Counted from the stretch's first letter, positions 42,469 to 52,705 are shown. The stretch is DNA of 64,000 nucleotides from Pseudomonas sp. GM48 (GCF_000282335.1 NZ_AKJM01000123.1:16780-80779); one strand, 5' to 3'. Notes: generated from the letters alone by a model not told the origin. Numbers and translations are program-made.

Positions 42469-44322
42469 ATGTTCAAACGCCTTGCCTGGCTGGCGCTGTG
42501 TGCCTGCGCCCCGCTGTCCGCCGCGCCTCACATCGATCCACAACGTTTGCAGCAACTGGCCAACGACCCTTTCTGGATATCCCTGGGCCATTACGAAACC
42601 GCCAAGCTCGGTGGCTGGCGCAGCTATGTCAGTGACAGAAAATTCTTCCTCGCCGCCGATGGCAATGAACATCCGGACCATGAACTGGCGGCGACCGTAC
42701 AAGCCTTGTACGCCCCGGCCAGTGCCGGTGAACAACACGCACAATGCGTCTACCCGGCCCGCACCCGCTGGTTGAAAGAACAACTCGGCCTGGCCGGCCT
42801 GCCGACGCCGGACTGCGCCGGGTTCAAGCAATGGTTCAAGGACGTCTCACCCGACAGTGCGGTGATGATCTTCCCGGCGGCTTACCTGAACAGCCCGTCC
42901 TCGATGTTCGGCCACACCCTGCTGCGCATCGACCAGGCCGATGTAAAGAGCGACAAGACTTCGCTGCTCAGCTACGCCATCAACTTCGGCGCCTACATCG
43001 AGGGCTCGGACAACAGCATCCTCTATGCCTGGAAAGGCCTGATGGGCGGCTATCCCGGCCTGTTCGCGCTGGTGCCCTATCAGGAAAAACTCTCGGAATA
43101 CCGCAGCCTGGAAAACCGCGACCTGTGGGAATACCGCCTGAACCTGACCCGGCAGGAAACCGCGCGCATGGTCGAGCACGTCTGGGAGCTTAAACAGATC
43201 AAATTCGACTATTTTTTCTTCGACGAAAACTGCTCATACCGCTTGCTGGAACTGCTGCAAGTAGCCCGTCCGAGCCTGCGCCTGACCGAACAATTCCCGC
43301 TCACAGCCATTCCGACCGACACCGTCAAAGCCGTGAAGAATGCCGGACTGGTGGAATCCATCCAGTATCGCCCGTCCCGGGAACGCGAGTTGCTCAGTCG
43401 CGCCGAGCCGTTGAACCCTGAAGAGCAGCAATGGGTGCTGAAAGTCAGCGCCGATCAGAAACAATTGCAGGACCCGGCGTTCAAGACACAACCCCACGAA
43501 CGCCAGGCACTGATCATCGATGCGGCCTATCGTCTGGAACGTTACCGCGCCAATGGCCAGGAACGCGACCCGGCGCGCGCCCAGCGTAGCTTCGAACTGC
43601 TGCGGGCGATCAACCAGAACCCGGCGCCGGAGCTGGATATACCGCAACCCGGCCTGCCGGAAGACGGCCACGCGTCCCGCACCTGGCAGCTGGGCCTTGG
43701 CACCCGTGGAGATAAAGCCTTTGGCGAGTACGGCTTGCGCATGGCTTATCACGACCTTAATGACAACAGCGAAAGCTTTCCCCTTGGCGCGCAGATTGAA
43801 ATCCTGCAATTGAAACTGCGCCAGTACGAAGGCAATGACTGGCAAGTGCAGCGACTGGACCTGGCGACCATTCGCTCCCTGACCCCGCGTAACGAGTTGC
43901 TGCAGCCGCTGTCATGGCAAGTCACCGGCGGCCTGGAACGGGTGCAGGGCAAGCACGATGACCAAACCCTGGTCAGCCACGTCAACGGTGGCGGCGGCGG
44001 TACCTGGCAACTGGGCGACGAATTGCTTGGCTTTGCCCTGGGTACCGTGCGTATCGAACACAACAACGACTTCGCCGCATTCATTGCCCCGGCCGCCGGT
44101 TTCAACAGTGGTGTGCTGTGGAAAAACCCGCTGGGAAACTTGAGCCTGGAAGCCAAGGGCGATTTCTTCACCAATGGTGAAGTGCGCCGGAGCCTGAGCC
44201 TGAATCAGCAATGGGAAATCTCCCGCAATCTGGGGCTGCGCTTGAACGCCCAACGCGAATTCAGCCATTTGGCGACGGCCGAGAACGAAGTGATGCTTGA
44301 GCTGAAGTGGTATCACTACTGA
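42469..44322 (+). CDS. DUF4105 domain protein, secreted (617 aa)
   Basis: Start at ATG 42469 gives the signal peptide MFKRLAWLALCACAPLSAA; the frame open to 42400 runs into the REP element. The DUF4105 core has SSMFGHTLLRIDQ and YLNSPS about residue 150, then a conserved FDYFFFDENCSYRLLELLQ near 250, with His and Cys that suggest an NlpC/P60-like papain fold. The C-terminal part (about 400-617) is rich in beta strands and ends ELKWYHY with an aromatic residue, as in an outer-membrane barrel. Role unknown; family members are outer-membrane proteins. Confidence 0.88.
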   Translation: MFKRLAWLALCACAPLSAAPHIDPQRLQQLANDPFWISLGHYETAKLGGWRSYVSDRKFFLAADGNEHPDHELAATVQALYAPASAGEQHAQCVYPARTRWLKEQLGLAGLPTPDCAGFKQWFKDVSPDSAVMIFPAAYLNSPSSMFGHTLLRIDQADVKSDKTSLLSYAINFGAYIEGSDNSILYAWKGLMGGYPGLFALVPYQEKLSEYRSLENRDLWEYRLNLTRQETARMVEHVWELKQIKFDYFFFDENCSYRLLELLQVARPSLRLTEQFPLTAIPTDTVKAVKNAGLVESIQYRPSRERELLSRAEPLNPEEQQWVLKVSADQKQLQDPAFKTQPHERQALIIDAAYRLERYRANGQERDPARAQRSFELLRAINQNPAPELDIPQPGLPEDGHASRTWQLGLGTRGDKAFGEYGLRMAYHDLNDNSESFPLGAQIEILQLKLRQYEGNDWQVQRLDLATIRSLTPRNELLQPLSWQVTGGLERVQGKHDDQTLVSHVNGGGGGTWQLGDELLGFALGTVRIEHNNDFAAFIAPAAGFNSGVLWKNPLGNLSLEAKGDFFTNGEVRRSLSLNQQWEISRNLGLRLNAQREFSHLATAENEVMLELKWYHY

Positions 44323-44343
44323 CCCGAACGCACCGCACATCCC

Positions 44344-44433
44344 TGTGGGAACGGGCTTGCTCGCGAATGCGATCTGCCATTCAAAATTAATGCTGACTGA
44401 CTCACCGCATTCGCGAGCAAGCCCGCTCCCACA
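44344..44433. repeat. REP pair, inverted, with one A-variant unit
   Basis: The left unit reads GTGGGAACGGGC (G to A). It lies in the gene-free stretch 44323-44710, whose other part holds only two very short, doubtful frames near 44540-44662. Confidence 0.88.
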
Positions 44434-44710
44434 GGGGGTACGTGGCGTTCGACAAAAAGCATACACACCTTTCACAAGCACCCAACGCATCCACTTCTAG
44501 ACTTTCCTTATCAGCCGCGTATCGGCCTGGGAGAGTGAGATGGGGCGGTATGCGACCGCAACAGTCATCTGGAGGAACGGGACAAAGCCTGGCAGCAACA
44601 GAAGGACCAGGACGCTGCCCGGGCTTATCACTCGCCGTAAGTCGCTTTCAGACATCCAGTGAAACCAAATGCCTGCGACCATGGCCCAAACCCTATACCG
44701 GGAGAATTTC

Positions 44711-45205
44711 ATGAGCCGTGCTTTCGTCAATGAAGATAACGCCGCTGCGCAAGCCGATCAGCCTGTCGAACGACAGGTCAGCGCGCAGCCCAATTACGTG
44801 ACGCCGCAAGGCCTGAGCTTGTTGCAGGGCAAAGTCGCCGAACTGCAAGCCCTGCACGCCGAACAATCGGCAAAAGGCGAGCAGGCCGACAAGCAGCGCC
44901 TGGCCGATCTCGAGCGTGATTTGCGTTACTTCAAGCAGCGTTTGGGGAGTGCTCAGATGGTACCCGCCGCGACCTCGACCGAAAAAGTGCAGATCGGCAG
45001 TTGGGTAACCTACGCCGATGAACACGCCACCGAACGTCGGGTACAACTGGTGGGTGAAGATCAGGCCGATGCCGCCCACGGCCTGATCAATTGGGGTTCG
45101 CCGCTGGGTCGGGCGCTGCTCGGTGCACGACTCAACGACGAAGTGCTGTGGCAGCGCCCCGCCGGGGATCAAATGATTGAAGTGATCCGTATCGAGCCGA
45201 CTTAA
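44711..45205 (+). CDS. GreA/GreB family elongation factor-like protein (164 aa)
   Basis: GreA/B proteins bind the secondary channel of RNA polymerase and rescue backtracked complexes. ATG 44711 (MSRAFVNEDNAAAQADQPVE) has GGAG upstream and gives an acidic N-terminus, then NYVTPQGLSLLQGKVAELQA and a coiled coil with ADLERDLRYFKQRLGSAQM. The C-terminal FKBP-like GreA_C domain has IGSWVTYADE and LINWGSPLGRALLGARLNDE. The coiled-coil tip acidic residues that stimulate cleavage are not clear by eye, so it may be a Gre-like regulator rather than a true GreB. Its last four bases overlap gdhA. Confidence 0.85.
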   Translation: MSRAFVNEDNAAAQADQPVERQVSAQPNYVTPQGLSLLQGKVAELQALHAEQSAKGEQADKQRLADLERDLRYFKQRLGSAQMVPAATSTEKVQIGSWVTYADEHATERRVQLVGEDQADAAHGLINWGSPLGRALLGARLNDEVLWQRPAGDQMIEVIRIEPT

Positions 45206-46539
45206 ACCACGCCCTGGGCCAGCATGGCATCGGCGACCTTCACGAAGCCGGCAATGTTCGCGCCCTTGACGTAGTTGACCCGGCCGTTCTCTTCGCCGTA
45301 ATGCACGCAGGCGTGGTGAATCGACTGCATGATCGCGTGCAGTTTGCTGTCCACTTCGCCAGCGGTCCACGCCAGGCGCATGGCGTTCTGCGACATCTCC
45401 AACCCGCTCACCGCGACGCCACCGGCGTTGGATGCCTTGCCCGGCGCAAACAGAATGTCCGCCTCGATGAACAGGTCCACCGCCTCAAGCGTGGTCGGCA
45501 TGTTCGCGCCTTCAGCCACACAGATGCAGCCATTGCGCAACAATGTGCGAGCGGCTTCGGCGTCCAGTTCGTTTTGCGTCGCGCATGGCAACGCGATATC
45601 GCAGCCAAGGCTCCATGGCAGTTGACCGGCACGGAACTCCAGGCCAAAACGGCCAGCCAGCTCACGAATCCGCCCGCGCTGTACGTTTTTCAGCTCCAGC
45701 ACCGCCAGCCATTGCTCCTCGGTCAAACCGCTCTCGCAGTACAGCGTACCCTCGGAGTCGGACAGTGAGATCACCTTGCCACCCAGGTCCATGACCTTGC
45801 GCGCCGCGTATTGCGCGACGTTACCGGAACCGGAAATCGCCACGCGCTTGCCCTCGACCGCCAGGCCACGGCGCTTGAGCATTTCTTCGGCGAAGTACAC
45901 ACAACCGAAACCGGTGGCTTCCGGGCGAATCAGGCTGCCGCCATAGCTCGGCCCCTTGCCGGTCAACACACTGGTGAACTGGTTGCTCAGCCGCTTGTAC
46001 TGACCGAACAGGAAACCAATCTCGCGAGCCCCCACGCCGATGTCGCCGGCCGGCACGTCAACGTCCGCACCAATGTGACGGTACAGCTCGCTCATGAAGG
46101 CCTGGCAGAAACGCATGACTTCCGCGTCGCTTTTGCCTTTGGGGTCGAAGTCCGAACCGCCCTTGCCGCCGCCCATGGGCAATGAAGTCAGGGAGTTCTT
46201 GAAGGTCTGCTCAAACGCGAGGAATTTCAGCACGCCAAGGTTCACCGAGGGATGGAAACGCAGGCCACCCTTGTACGGGCCGATCGCGCTGTTCATCTGG
46301 ATGCGGAAACCGCGATTGACCTGGACCTTGCCCTGATCGTCGACCCAGGAAACCCGAAACACCACCGCCCGCTCCGGCTCGCAGATGCGTTCCAGAATGC
46401 CCGAGGTCAGGTAATGCGGATTGGCCTCAAGAAATGGCCACAGACTGCGTAGTACTTCTTCCACGGCCTGGTGAAATTCAGGCTGGTCCGGATCGCGATT
46501 TTTCAGGCGGGCAAGGAAGGATTCGACGGATTCGATCAT
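45202..46539 (-). CDS. gdhA: NADP-specific glutamate dehydrogenase GdhA (445 aa)
   Basis: It forms glutamate from 2-oxoglutarate and ammonium. The substrate motifs are intact: GPYKGGLRFHPSVNLGVLKF near 90, LPMGGGKGGSDFDPKGKS with the catalytic lysine, and the dinucleotide fold SGSGNVAQYAARK near 235. Length fits the NADP-dependent hexameric type. It is convergent with the Gre-like gene. It equals PA4588. No regulator is visible next to it. Confidence 0.97.
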   Translation of the reverse strand: MIESVESFLARLKNRDPDQPEFHQAVEEVLRSLWPFLEANPHYLTSGILERICEPERAVVFRVSWVDDQGKVQVNRGFRIQMNSAIGPYKGGLRFHPSVNLGVLKFLAFEQTFKNSLTSLPMGGGKGGSDFDPKGKSDAEVMRFCQAFMSELYRHIGADVDVPAGDIGVGAREIGFLFGQYKRLSNQFTSVLTGKGPSYGGSLIRPEATGFGCVYFAEEMLKRRGLAVEGKRVAISGSGNVAQYAARKVMDLGGKVISLSDSEGTLYCESGLTEEQWLAVLELKNVQRGRIRELAGRFGLEFRAGQLPWSLGCDIALPCATQNELDAEAARTLLRNGCICVAEGANMPTTLEAVDLFIEADILFAPGKASNAGGVAVSGLEMSQNAMRLAWTAGEVDSKLHAIMQSIHHACVHYGEENGRVNYVKGANIAGFVKVADAMLAQGVV

Positions 46540-46738
46540 GGAAAAGTCTCGGCAAATTTATTGTCGTTGGAAGAAATTGAGCCGGACTGTAACAAACGAT
46601 TCGCGCACAAGAACAGAGCAAAATGTCGCATTTATGAAATTAAATGGTGCACAGGATATAAAACAGGCTGCTTTTTAGCGTGATATTGCACCTGAATGGG
46701 GATTCACAACTCAATTCCTGCACCATCAGGAATACCAC

Positions 46739-46830
46739 CTTCGCGAGCAAGCCGCTCCCACAGGGAATCGATGTTGAATTGAGAGGTGTGCCTTTCACAA
46801 AACCCTGTGGGAGCGGGCTTGCTCGCGAAG
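46739..46830. repeat. REP pair in the opposite order (outward units)
   Basis: Here the CTTCGCGAGCAAGC unit comes first and the TGTGGGAGCGGGCTTGCTCG unit second, the reverse of most pairs in the window. The first unit has lost one C (GCAAGCCGCTCCC). It lies in the gene-free stretch 46540-46908, which otherwise holds the gdhA upstream region (AT-rich, 46560-46680) and the ettA terminator. Confidence 0.85.
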
Positions 46831-46860
46831 GCCGTTGCTCGGTCTCACTGAAAAAACGCA

Positions 46861-46888
46861 AAAAAAAAACGGAGCCCGAAGGCCCCGC
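46861..46888 (-). terminator. Rho-independent terminator of ettA
   Basis: On the minus strand CGGGGCC-TTCG-GGCTCCG is followed by nine T residues. The UUCG loop adds stability. It lies about 20 bases after the ettA stop. Confidence 0.9.
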
Positions 46889-46908
46889 TCTTTGCAACCA
46901 ACCCGAAA

Positions 46909-48573
46909 TCAGGCCAGTTTTTTGTGCCGTACCCGGTGTGGCTGGGCAGCCGCATCGCCGAGGCGCTTTCTACGGTCGGCTTCGTACTCGGTGTAGTTGC
47001 CTTCGAAGAACACCGCTTGCGAGTCGTCTTCGTACGCCAGGATGTGAGTCGCGACGCGGTCAAGGAACCACCGGTCGTGGGAGATCACAATGGCGGCGCC
47101 CGGGAAGTCCAGCAGGGCTTCTTCCAGGGAACGCAGGGTTTCAACGTCGAGGTCGTTGGACGGTTCGTCGAGCAGCAGGACGTTGCCGCCCTCTTTCAAG
47201 GTCAGGGCCAGGTGCAAGCGGCCGCGCTCACCGCCGGACAGGTCCTTGACGAACTTCTGCTGATCGCCGCCCTTGAAGTTGAAGCGACCGACGTAGGTGC
47301 GCGACGGGATCTCGTAGTTGCCGATGCGGATCTGGTCGGAACCGTCGGAAATCTGCTGGAACACGGTCTTGCTGCCGTCGAGGTCTTCGCGGCTCTGATC
47401 CACGCAAGCCAGTTGCACGGTTTCGCCGACTTCGATGCTGCCCGAATCCGGAGTTTCCTTGCCCATCAGCATGCGGAACAGGGTCGACTTACCGGCACCG
47501 TTACCGCCGATCACGCCGACGATGGCGCCTTTAGGCATGGAGAACGACAGGTTGTCGATCAGCACGCGGTCGCCGTAGCCCTTGGTGACGTTCTTGAATT
47601 CGATGACCTTGTCGCCCAGGCGTGGACCGGCCGGGATGTAGATCTCGTTGGTCTCGCTGCGCTTCTGGAATTCCTGCGATTGCATTTCTTCGAAGCGTTG
47701 CAGACGAGCCTTGGATTTCGACTGGCGGGCCTTGGCGCCTTTGCGCACCCACTCCAGCTCTTCCTTCATGGCTTTTTCGTGGGCCGACTGCTGCTTGGAT
47801 TCGGCAGCCAGACGATCGGACTTGGCTTCCAGCCAACCCGAATAGTTGCCCTCGTAAGGAATGCCCGCGCCGCGGTCGAGTTCCAGAATCCAGCCGGCAA
47901 CGTTGTCCAGGAAGTAACGGTCGTGCGTGATCGCAACCACGGTACCCGGGAAGTCGTGCAGGAAGTGCTCGAGCCATGCAACGGAGTCGGCGTCCAGGTG
48001 GTTGGTCGGTTCGTCGAGCAGCAGCATGTCCGGTGCGGACAGCAGCAGACGGCACAGGGCCACACGACGCTTTTCACCACCGGACAGGTGTTCGACCTTG
48101 GCATCCCAGGCCGGCAGACGCAGCGCATCGGCGGCGACTTCCAGCTGACGCTCCAGGTTGTGGCCGTCGCTGGCTTGCAGGATCGCTTCGAGCTTGGCCT
48201 GTTCGGCGGCCAGCTTGTCGAAGTCGGCATCCGGATCGGCATAGGCCGCGTAGACCTCGTCCAGGCGTGCCTGGGCGTCCTTGATCACGCTGACCGCTTC
48301 CTCGACCACTTCACGCACGGTCTTGGCCGGATCCAGTAGTGGTTCCTGCGGCAGGTAACCAATGTTCAGTTCCGGCATCGGGCGGGCTTCGCCTTCGAAC
48401 TCGGTGTCGACGCCCGCCATGATTTTCAGCAGCGTGGACTTACCCGAACCGTTGAGGCCGAGCACGCCGATCTTGGCGCCGGGGAAGAACGACAGAGAAA
48501 TGTTTTTCAGGATTTCCCGCTTCGGCGGAACAACTTTGCCCAGCCGATGCATGGTGAATACGTATTGAGCCAT
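46909..48573 (-). CDS. ettA: Energy-dependent translational throttle protein EttA (ABC-F, 554 aa)
   Basis: EttA binds the ribosomal E site and gates the first steps of translation according to the ATP/ADP ratio. Two ABC domains are complete: Walker A GLNGSGKSTLLK near 40 and GGNGAGKSTLFR near 355, signatures LSGGEKRRVALCRLL and LSGGERGRLHLALTL. The arm insert and the basic linker between the domains (about 240-310, KEELEWVRKGAKARQSKSKA) have the EttA form. The length is standard. It equals PA4595. It is divergent from morA. Confidence 0.97.
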   Translation of the reverse strand: MAQYVFTMHRLGKVVPPKREILKNISLSFFPGAKIGVLGLNGSGKSTLLKIMAGVDTEFEGEARPMPELNIGYLPQEPLLDPAKTVREVVEEAVSVIKDAQARLDEVYAAYADPDADFDKLAAEQAKLEAILQASDGHNLERQLEVAADALRLPAWDAKVEHLSGGEKRRVALCRLLLSAPDMLLLDEPTNHLDADSVAWLEHFLHDFPGTVVAITHDRYFLDNVAGWILELDRGAGIPYEGNYSGWLEAKSDRLAAESKQQSAHEKAMKEELEWVRKGAKARQSKSKARLQRFEEMQSQEFQKRSETNEIYIPAGPRLGDKVIEFKNVTKGYGDRVLIDNLSFSMPKGAIVGVIGGNGAGKSTLFRMLMGKETPDSGSIEVGETVQLACVDQSREDLDGSKTVFQQISDGSDQIRIGNYEIPSRTYVGRFNFKGGDQQKFVKDLSGGERGRLHLALTLKEGGNVLLLDEPSNDLDVETLRSLEEALLDFPGAAIVISHDRWFLDRVATHILAYEDDSQAVFFEGNYTEYEADRRKRLGDAAAQPHRVRHKKLA

Positions 48574-48856
48574 GGAGAACCTAGGGTCAGTGACTGATGA
48601 ATGAATAGGGTACAGGCGATGCCTGGCCAGGCTGTGCGCGTCGTCCGATTGAGAGTTTTCAATACAGGCGCGCTGAAAAAGCCTAGGAGCTGGAACGCTC
48701 CCGCGTAACCGGCAAAGCTACCTTAATGACCGATGGCAGTCCAGCCGACGGGCAGGGACTGGCACTTAGCCACAACTCAAGGCATGCTAGCCGCCCTTCG
48801 GGCGTCCGGCTTATAGTGCACGTCGCGCCAGTCCAGCCAAACCGCAGGATTACAGC

Positions 48857-51800
48857 TTGTCCAATGTCCCTCCGCCCCTGATTTCCAGCGCGCCGGCCAC
48901 AGCGCCCGGCTCCCCCCTGCGCGGAACCTTGAAGGGCGCCTTGGCGACACTCGTATTATTGCTGCTGGCACTGCTGTTCTGGCAGTTGCTCGATCAGTTG
49001 CGCGAAACCCAAAAGAACCAGCGTCAGTACACCATCGACTACACCGCCGATCTGGCCGCGCAAGTCAGTCTGAACATGGCGCTCAACGCGCAGATCGCCC
49101 TCAACCTGTTGCCGATCGTCGAACAACCGCAAGACGCCGATGAACTGCAGGCGCTGCTACGCAAACTGCAACAGTCGCTGCCTGATTTGCGCAGCCTGGC
49201 TTTGCTCAGCCCCTCGGGAAAAGTCATCCGTGACAGCGCCCCCGACAGCGCTGACAGCGACTACCTGGGTGAACTGATACGCCGTAGCCACGCCCAGGCG
49301 CACTACTTCAGCAATGCCACCGACGGTTCTGTCGTGCATTTACTGTTACATCAGGCCAGCGGCAGTTCCCGCGGCTACTGGGCCTTGCGCCTGACGCCCA
49401 CCTTCTTTTCGTCCTTGACCAAGCAAAGCGATGCCGGCGGTCGCCCGTTGTGGCTGGTGGAAAACCGCATCAATCACCAGATCGTCAGCCGCGACGAAGC
49501 GCTGCCCTCCGTCAATCGGGGGACACTGACCACCGACGATATTGCCAACAGCGTGCTGACCGTTCCGTTGAGCAACAGCGATTGGCAGCTGCGCGGGCTG
49601 TTCGACCGCCAGCGAGTGCTGGAAGAACTGTTACCGGCGTTCATCGGCAAATGCCTGCTGGGCCTGGCGTTTTCCATGCTGCCGTTCGTCGCCTTGCTAA
49701 ACACGCGCCGGGGTCTGCGCCAGTTGAATGAAGGCCGCCGACGTTACCAGGACATTTTCGAAGGCACCGGCGTGGCCCTTTGCGTCCTCGACATATCCGG
49801 GCTCAAGACTTTTTTCGACAGGGCACAATGGCAGGGCAGCGAACAACTGCACGCGTGGCTGGCGATTGCGCAACAACGCCGGCAACTGCTGCAGGAACTG
49901 CGGATCACCGAGGTCAACCAGGTCGCGCTGCAACTGCTGAATGTCGATAGCGCCGACAAAGCCTGGAAATTGCTGATCGACGGCCATCCGCAGGACGGCA
50001 CCGCCATCGGCAACCAGGTGCTCGACGCGGTGCTCAACCAGCAGCAACAGCTTGAGCTGGAAATCAAAATCCAGGACGCCAGCGGTCGCGACCAGCACCT
50101 GTGGCTGGTGCTGCGTCTGCCGCAAACCCTGGACGACTATAAAGCAGTGATCCTGAGCATCACCGATATCACCAGCCGCAAGCTCATCGAACTGTCACTG
50201 CAGGAGCGCGAAGGGTTTTGGTCGGACGTAGTGCGCACTGTACCGGATCACCTGTATGTGCAGGATGTGATCAGCCAGCGCATGATCTACAGCAACCACC
50301 ATCTGGGCCAGACGCTGGGTTACAACCGCACCGAACTGCAACAGATGGGCGAATACTTCTGGGAAATCCTCCTGCACCCCGAAGACGCCGACTATTACCA
50401 CCGCTCCCGCCAGGTCCAGCGCCAGGCCGGTTATCGCCACTTGATGCAGTGCCAGTTGCGCTTCCGCCACCGGGACGGCCAGTGGCGACGCTTCGAGATT
50501 CGCGAGCAGGCACTGGCGCGGGACAACGAGGACCAGGTCACGCGGATCATCGGCGTGGCCAAGGACATCACCGACCAGATCGAAGCCAGCGAATCCCTGC
50601 GCGACAGCGAGCAGCGCTACCGCATGCTCGCCGAAAGCATCAGCGACGTGATCTTCTCCACCGACAGCCGCCTGAACCTCAATTACGTCAGCCCTTCGGT
50701 ACAAGCCGTGCTGGGTTACGACGCCGAGTGGATTTTCCAGAACGGCTGGCAATCGACCATCGCCAACCCGCAACAACTGACCGGCATCTACCACCTGATG
50801 GACCGGGTCAGCAAAGCGCTGGATCAACCGGACCAACTGGCGCTGTTGCGCAGCCAGGTGCAAACCCAACTGTTTCTGTTCGATTGCCTGAGGGCCGACG
50901 GGCGCAAGATCCCGATAGAACTGCGCCTGGTATTAGTCTGGGACGAGCACGGTGCTTTCGAAGGCGTGCTGGGCGTCGGCCGCGACATCAGCCAGCAACG
51001 CCGGGCCGAGAAAGACTTGCGCATGGCCGCCACGGTATTCGAACACTCGACCTCGGCGATCCTGATCACCGACCCGGCCGGCTACATCGTCCAGGCCAAC
51101 GAAGCCTTCAGTCGTGTCAGCGGTTATGGCGTGGAGCAGGTGCTCGACCAGTTGCCGAACATGCTGACCGTCGACGATCAGCAGGAAGCCCACCTGCGGT
51201 ATGTGCTCAAGCAATTGAGCCAGCACAGCACCTGGGAAGGTGAAGTCTGGCTCAAACGCCGTAATGGCGAGCATTACCCGGCCTGGGTCGGGATCACCGC
51301 CGTGCTCGACGACGAAGGCGACCTGGCCAGTTATGTGTGTTTCTTCAGCGACATCAGCGAGCGCAAGGCCAGCGAGCAGCGGATTCACCGCCTCGCCTAC
51401 TACGACGCCCTGACGCACCTGCCCAATCGATCGCTGTTCCAGGATCGCCTGCACACGGCACTGCAATCGGCCGAACGGCAGAAGTCGTGGGTAGTACTGA
51501 TGTTCCTCGACCTCGACCGCTTCAAACCGATCAACGACTCCCTGGGTCATGCCGCCGGCGACCGCATGCTCAAGGAAATGGCCACGCGCCTGCTGGGTTG
51601 CGTTGACGATGACGACACGGTGGCGCGCATGGGTGGCGACGAATTCACCTTGCTCCTGCAACCGCGGGCCAACCGTGAAATCGCCTTGAACCGGGCGATT
51701 CATGTGGCCGAGCAGATTCTTGCCAGCCTGGTGACACCGTTCGTGCTCGAAGGCCGTGAGTTCTTTGTCACGGCCAGCATCGGCATCGCCCTGAGCCCGC

Positions 51801-52705
51801 AGGACGGCAACGAGCTCAGCCAGTTGATGAAGAACGCCGACACCGCGATGTACCACGCCAAGGAGCGCGGCAAGAACAACTTCCAGTTCTATCAGGCAGA
51901 CATGAACGCCAGCGCCCTGGAGCGACTGGAACTGGAAAGCGACTTGCGCCATGCCCTGGAACAGAACGAGTTCGTGCTGTATTACCAGCCGCAGTTCAGC
52001 GGCGACGGCAAGCGCCTGACCGGTGCCGAGGCGCTGTTGCGCTGGCGTCACCCACGTCGCGGGCTGGTGCCGCCGGGGGATTTCATACCGGTACTCGAAG
52101 AACTCGGGTTGGTGGTGGATGTCGGCGACTGGGTGATCAGCGAGGCCTGCCGTCAACTCAAGGCCTGGCATCAGGCCAGGGTGCGGGTGCCGAAAGTGTC
52201 GGTGAACATCTCGGCGCGGCAGTTCTCCGACGGCCAGCTCGGCACCCGGATCGCCACCATCCTCAAGGAAACCGGCCTGCCGCCGGCGTGCCTGGAACTG
52301 GAACTGACCGAAAGTATCCTGATGCGCGAAGTCAGCGAGGCGATGCAGATCCTCGATGGTCTGAAAAACCTCGGCCTGAGCATTGCGGTTGACGATTTCG
52401 GCACCGGCTACTCATCGCTCAACTACCTCAAGCAGTTCCCGATCGACGTGCTGAAAATCGACCGCACCTTCGTCGACGGCCTGCCATCGGGCGAGCAGGA
52501 TGCGCAGATCGCCCGGGCAATCATCGCCATGGCCCACAGCCTTAACCTGGCGGTGATCGCCGAAGGTGTGGAAACCCACGAGCAGCTCGATTTCCTGCGT
52601 GAGCATGGTTGCGATGAGGTCCAGGGTTACCTGTTCGGGCGACCCATGCCGGCGGGCCGGTTCGAAGGGCAGTTCAGCAATGATGCGCTGTTCATGTTCG
52701 ACTGA
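48857..52705 (+). CDS. morA: MorA-type motility regulator, multi-PAS GGDEF-EAL (1282 aa)
   Basis: A membrane-anchored cyclic-di-GMP enzyme that in Pseudomonas controls flagella timing and biofilm. The start is TTG 48857 (read MSNVPPPLISSAP); no upstream ATG is in frame. A span at about 28-50 and a second near 265-285 enclose a periplasmic sensor part. Four PAS-type segments follow (about 290-820), then GGDEF with RMGGDEFTLLLQ and EAL with GAEALLRWRHP. Before GGDEF the inhibition site RxxD is replaced by DDDD, so feedback control of the cyclase is probably lost. EAL catalytic segments (VDDFGTGYSSLNYL, EGVETHEQ) are complete. It equals PA4601, next to ettA and glyA. Confidence 0.93.
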   Translation: MSNVPPPLISSAPATAPGSPLRGTLKGALATLVLLLLALLFWQLLDQLRETQKNQRQYTIDYTADLAAQVSLNMALNAQIALNLLPIVEQPQDADELQALLRKLQQSLPDLRSLALLSPSGKVIRDSAPDSADSDYLGELIRRSHAQAHYFSNATDGSVVHLLLHQASGSSRGYWALRLTPTFFSSLTKQSDAGGRPLWLVENRINHQIVSRDEALPSVNRGTLTTDDIANSVLTVPLSNSDWQLRGLFDRQRVLEELLPAFIGKCLLGLAFSMLPFVALLNTRRGLRQLNEGRRRYQDIFEGTGVALCVLDISGLKTFFDRAQWQGSEQLHAWLAIAQQRRQLLQELRITEVNQVALQLLNVDSADKAWKLLIDGHPQDGTAIGNQVLDAVLNQQQQLELEIKIQDASGRDQHLWLVLRLPQTLDDYKAVILSITDITSRKLIELSLQEREGFWSDVVRTVPDHLYVQDVISQRMIYSNHHLGQTLGYNRTELQQMGEYFWEILLHPEDADYYHRSRQVQRQAGYRHLMQCQLRFRHRDGQWRRFEIREQALARDNEDQVTRIIGVAKDITDQIEASESLRDSEQRYRMLAESISDVIFSTDSRLNLNYVSPSVQAVLGYDAEWIFQNGWQSTIANPQQLTGIYHLMDRVSKALDQPDQLALLRSQVQTQLFLFDCLRADGRKIPIELRLVLVWDEHGAFEGVLGVGRDISQQRRAEKDLRMAATVFEHSTSAILITDPAGYIVQANEAFSRVSGYGVEQVLDQLPNMLTVDDQQEAHLRYVLKQLSQHSTWEGEVWLKRRNGEHYPAWVGITAVLDDEGDLASYVCFFSDISERKASEQRIHRLAYYDALTHLPNRSLFQDRLHTALQSAERQKSWVVLMFLDLDRFKPINDSLGHAAGDRMLKEMATRLLGCVDDDDTVARMGGDEFTLLLQPRANREIALNRAIHVAEQILASLVTPFVLEGREFFVTASIGIALSPQDGNELSQLMKNADTAMYHAKERGKNNFQFYQADMNASALERLELESDLRHALEQNEFVLYYQPQFSGDGKRLTGAEALLRWRHPRRGLVPPGDFIPVLEELGLVVDVGDWVISEACRQLKAWHQARVRVPKVSVNISARQFSDGQLGTRIATILKETGLPPACLELELTESILMREVSEAMQILDGLKNLGLSIAVDDFGTGYSSLNYLKQFPIDVLKIDRTFVDGLPSGEQDAQIARAIIAMAHSLNLAVIAEGVETHEQLDFLREHGCDEVQGYLFGRPMPAGRFEGQFSNDALFMFD

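Noticed and set aside
44442..44714. 90-codon frame between DUF4105 and the Gre-like gene
   Set aside because: It begins in the REP element and has low-complexity, Arg/Ser/Gly/Pro-rich content typical of chance frames.
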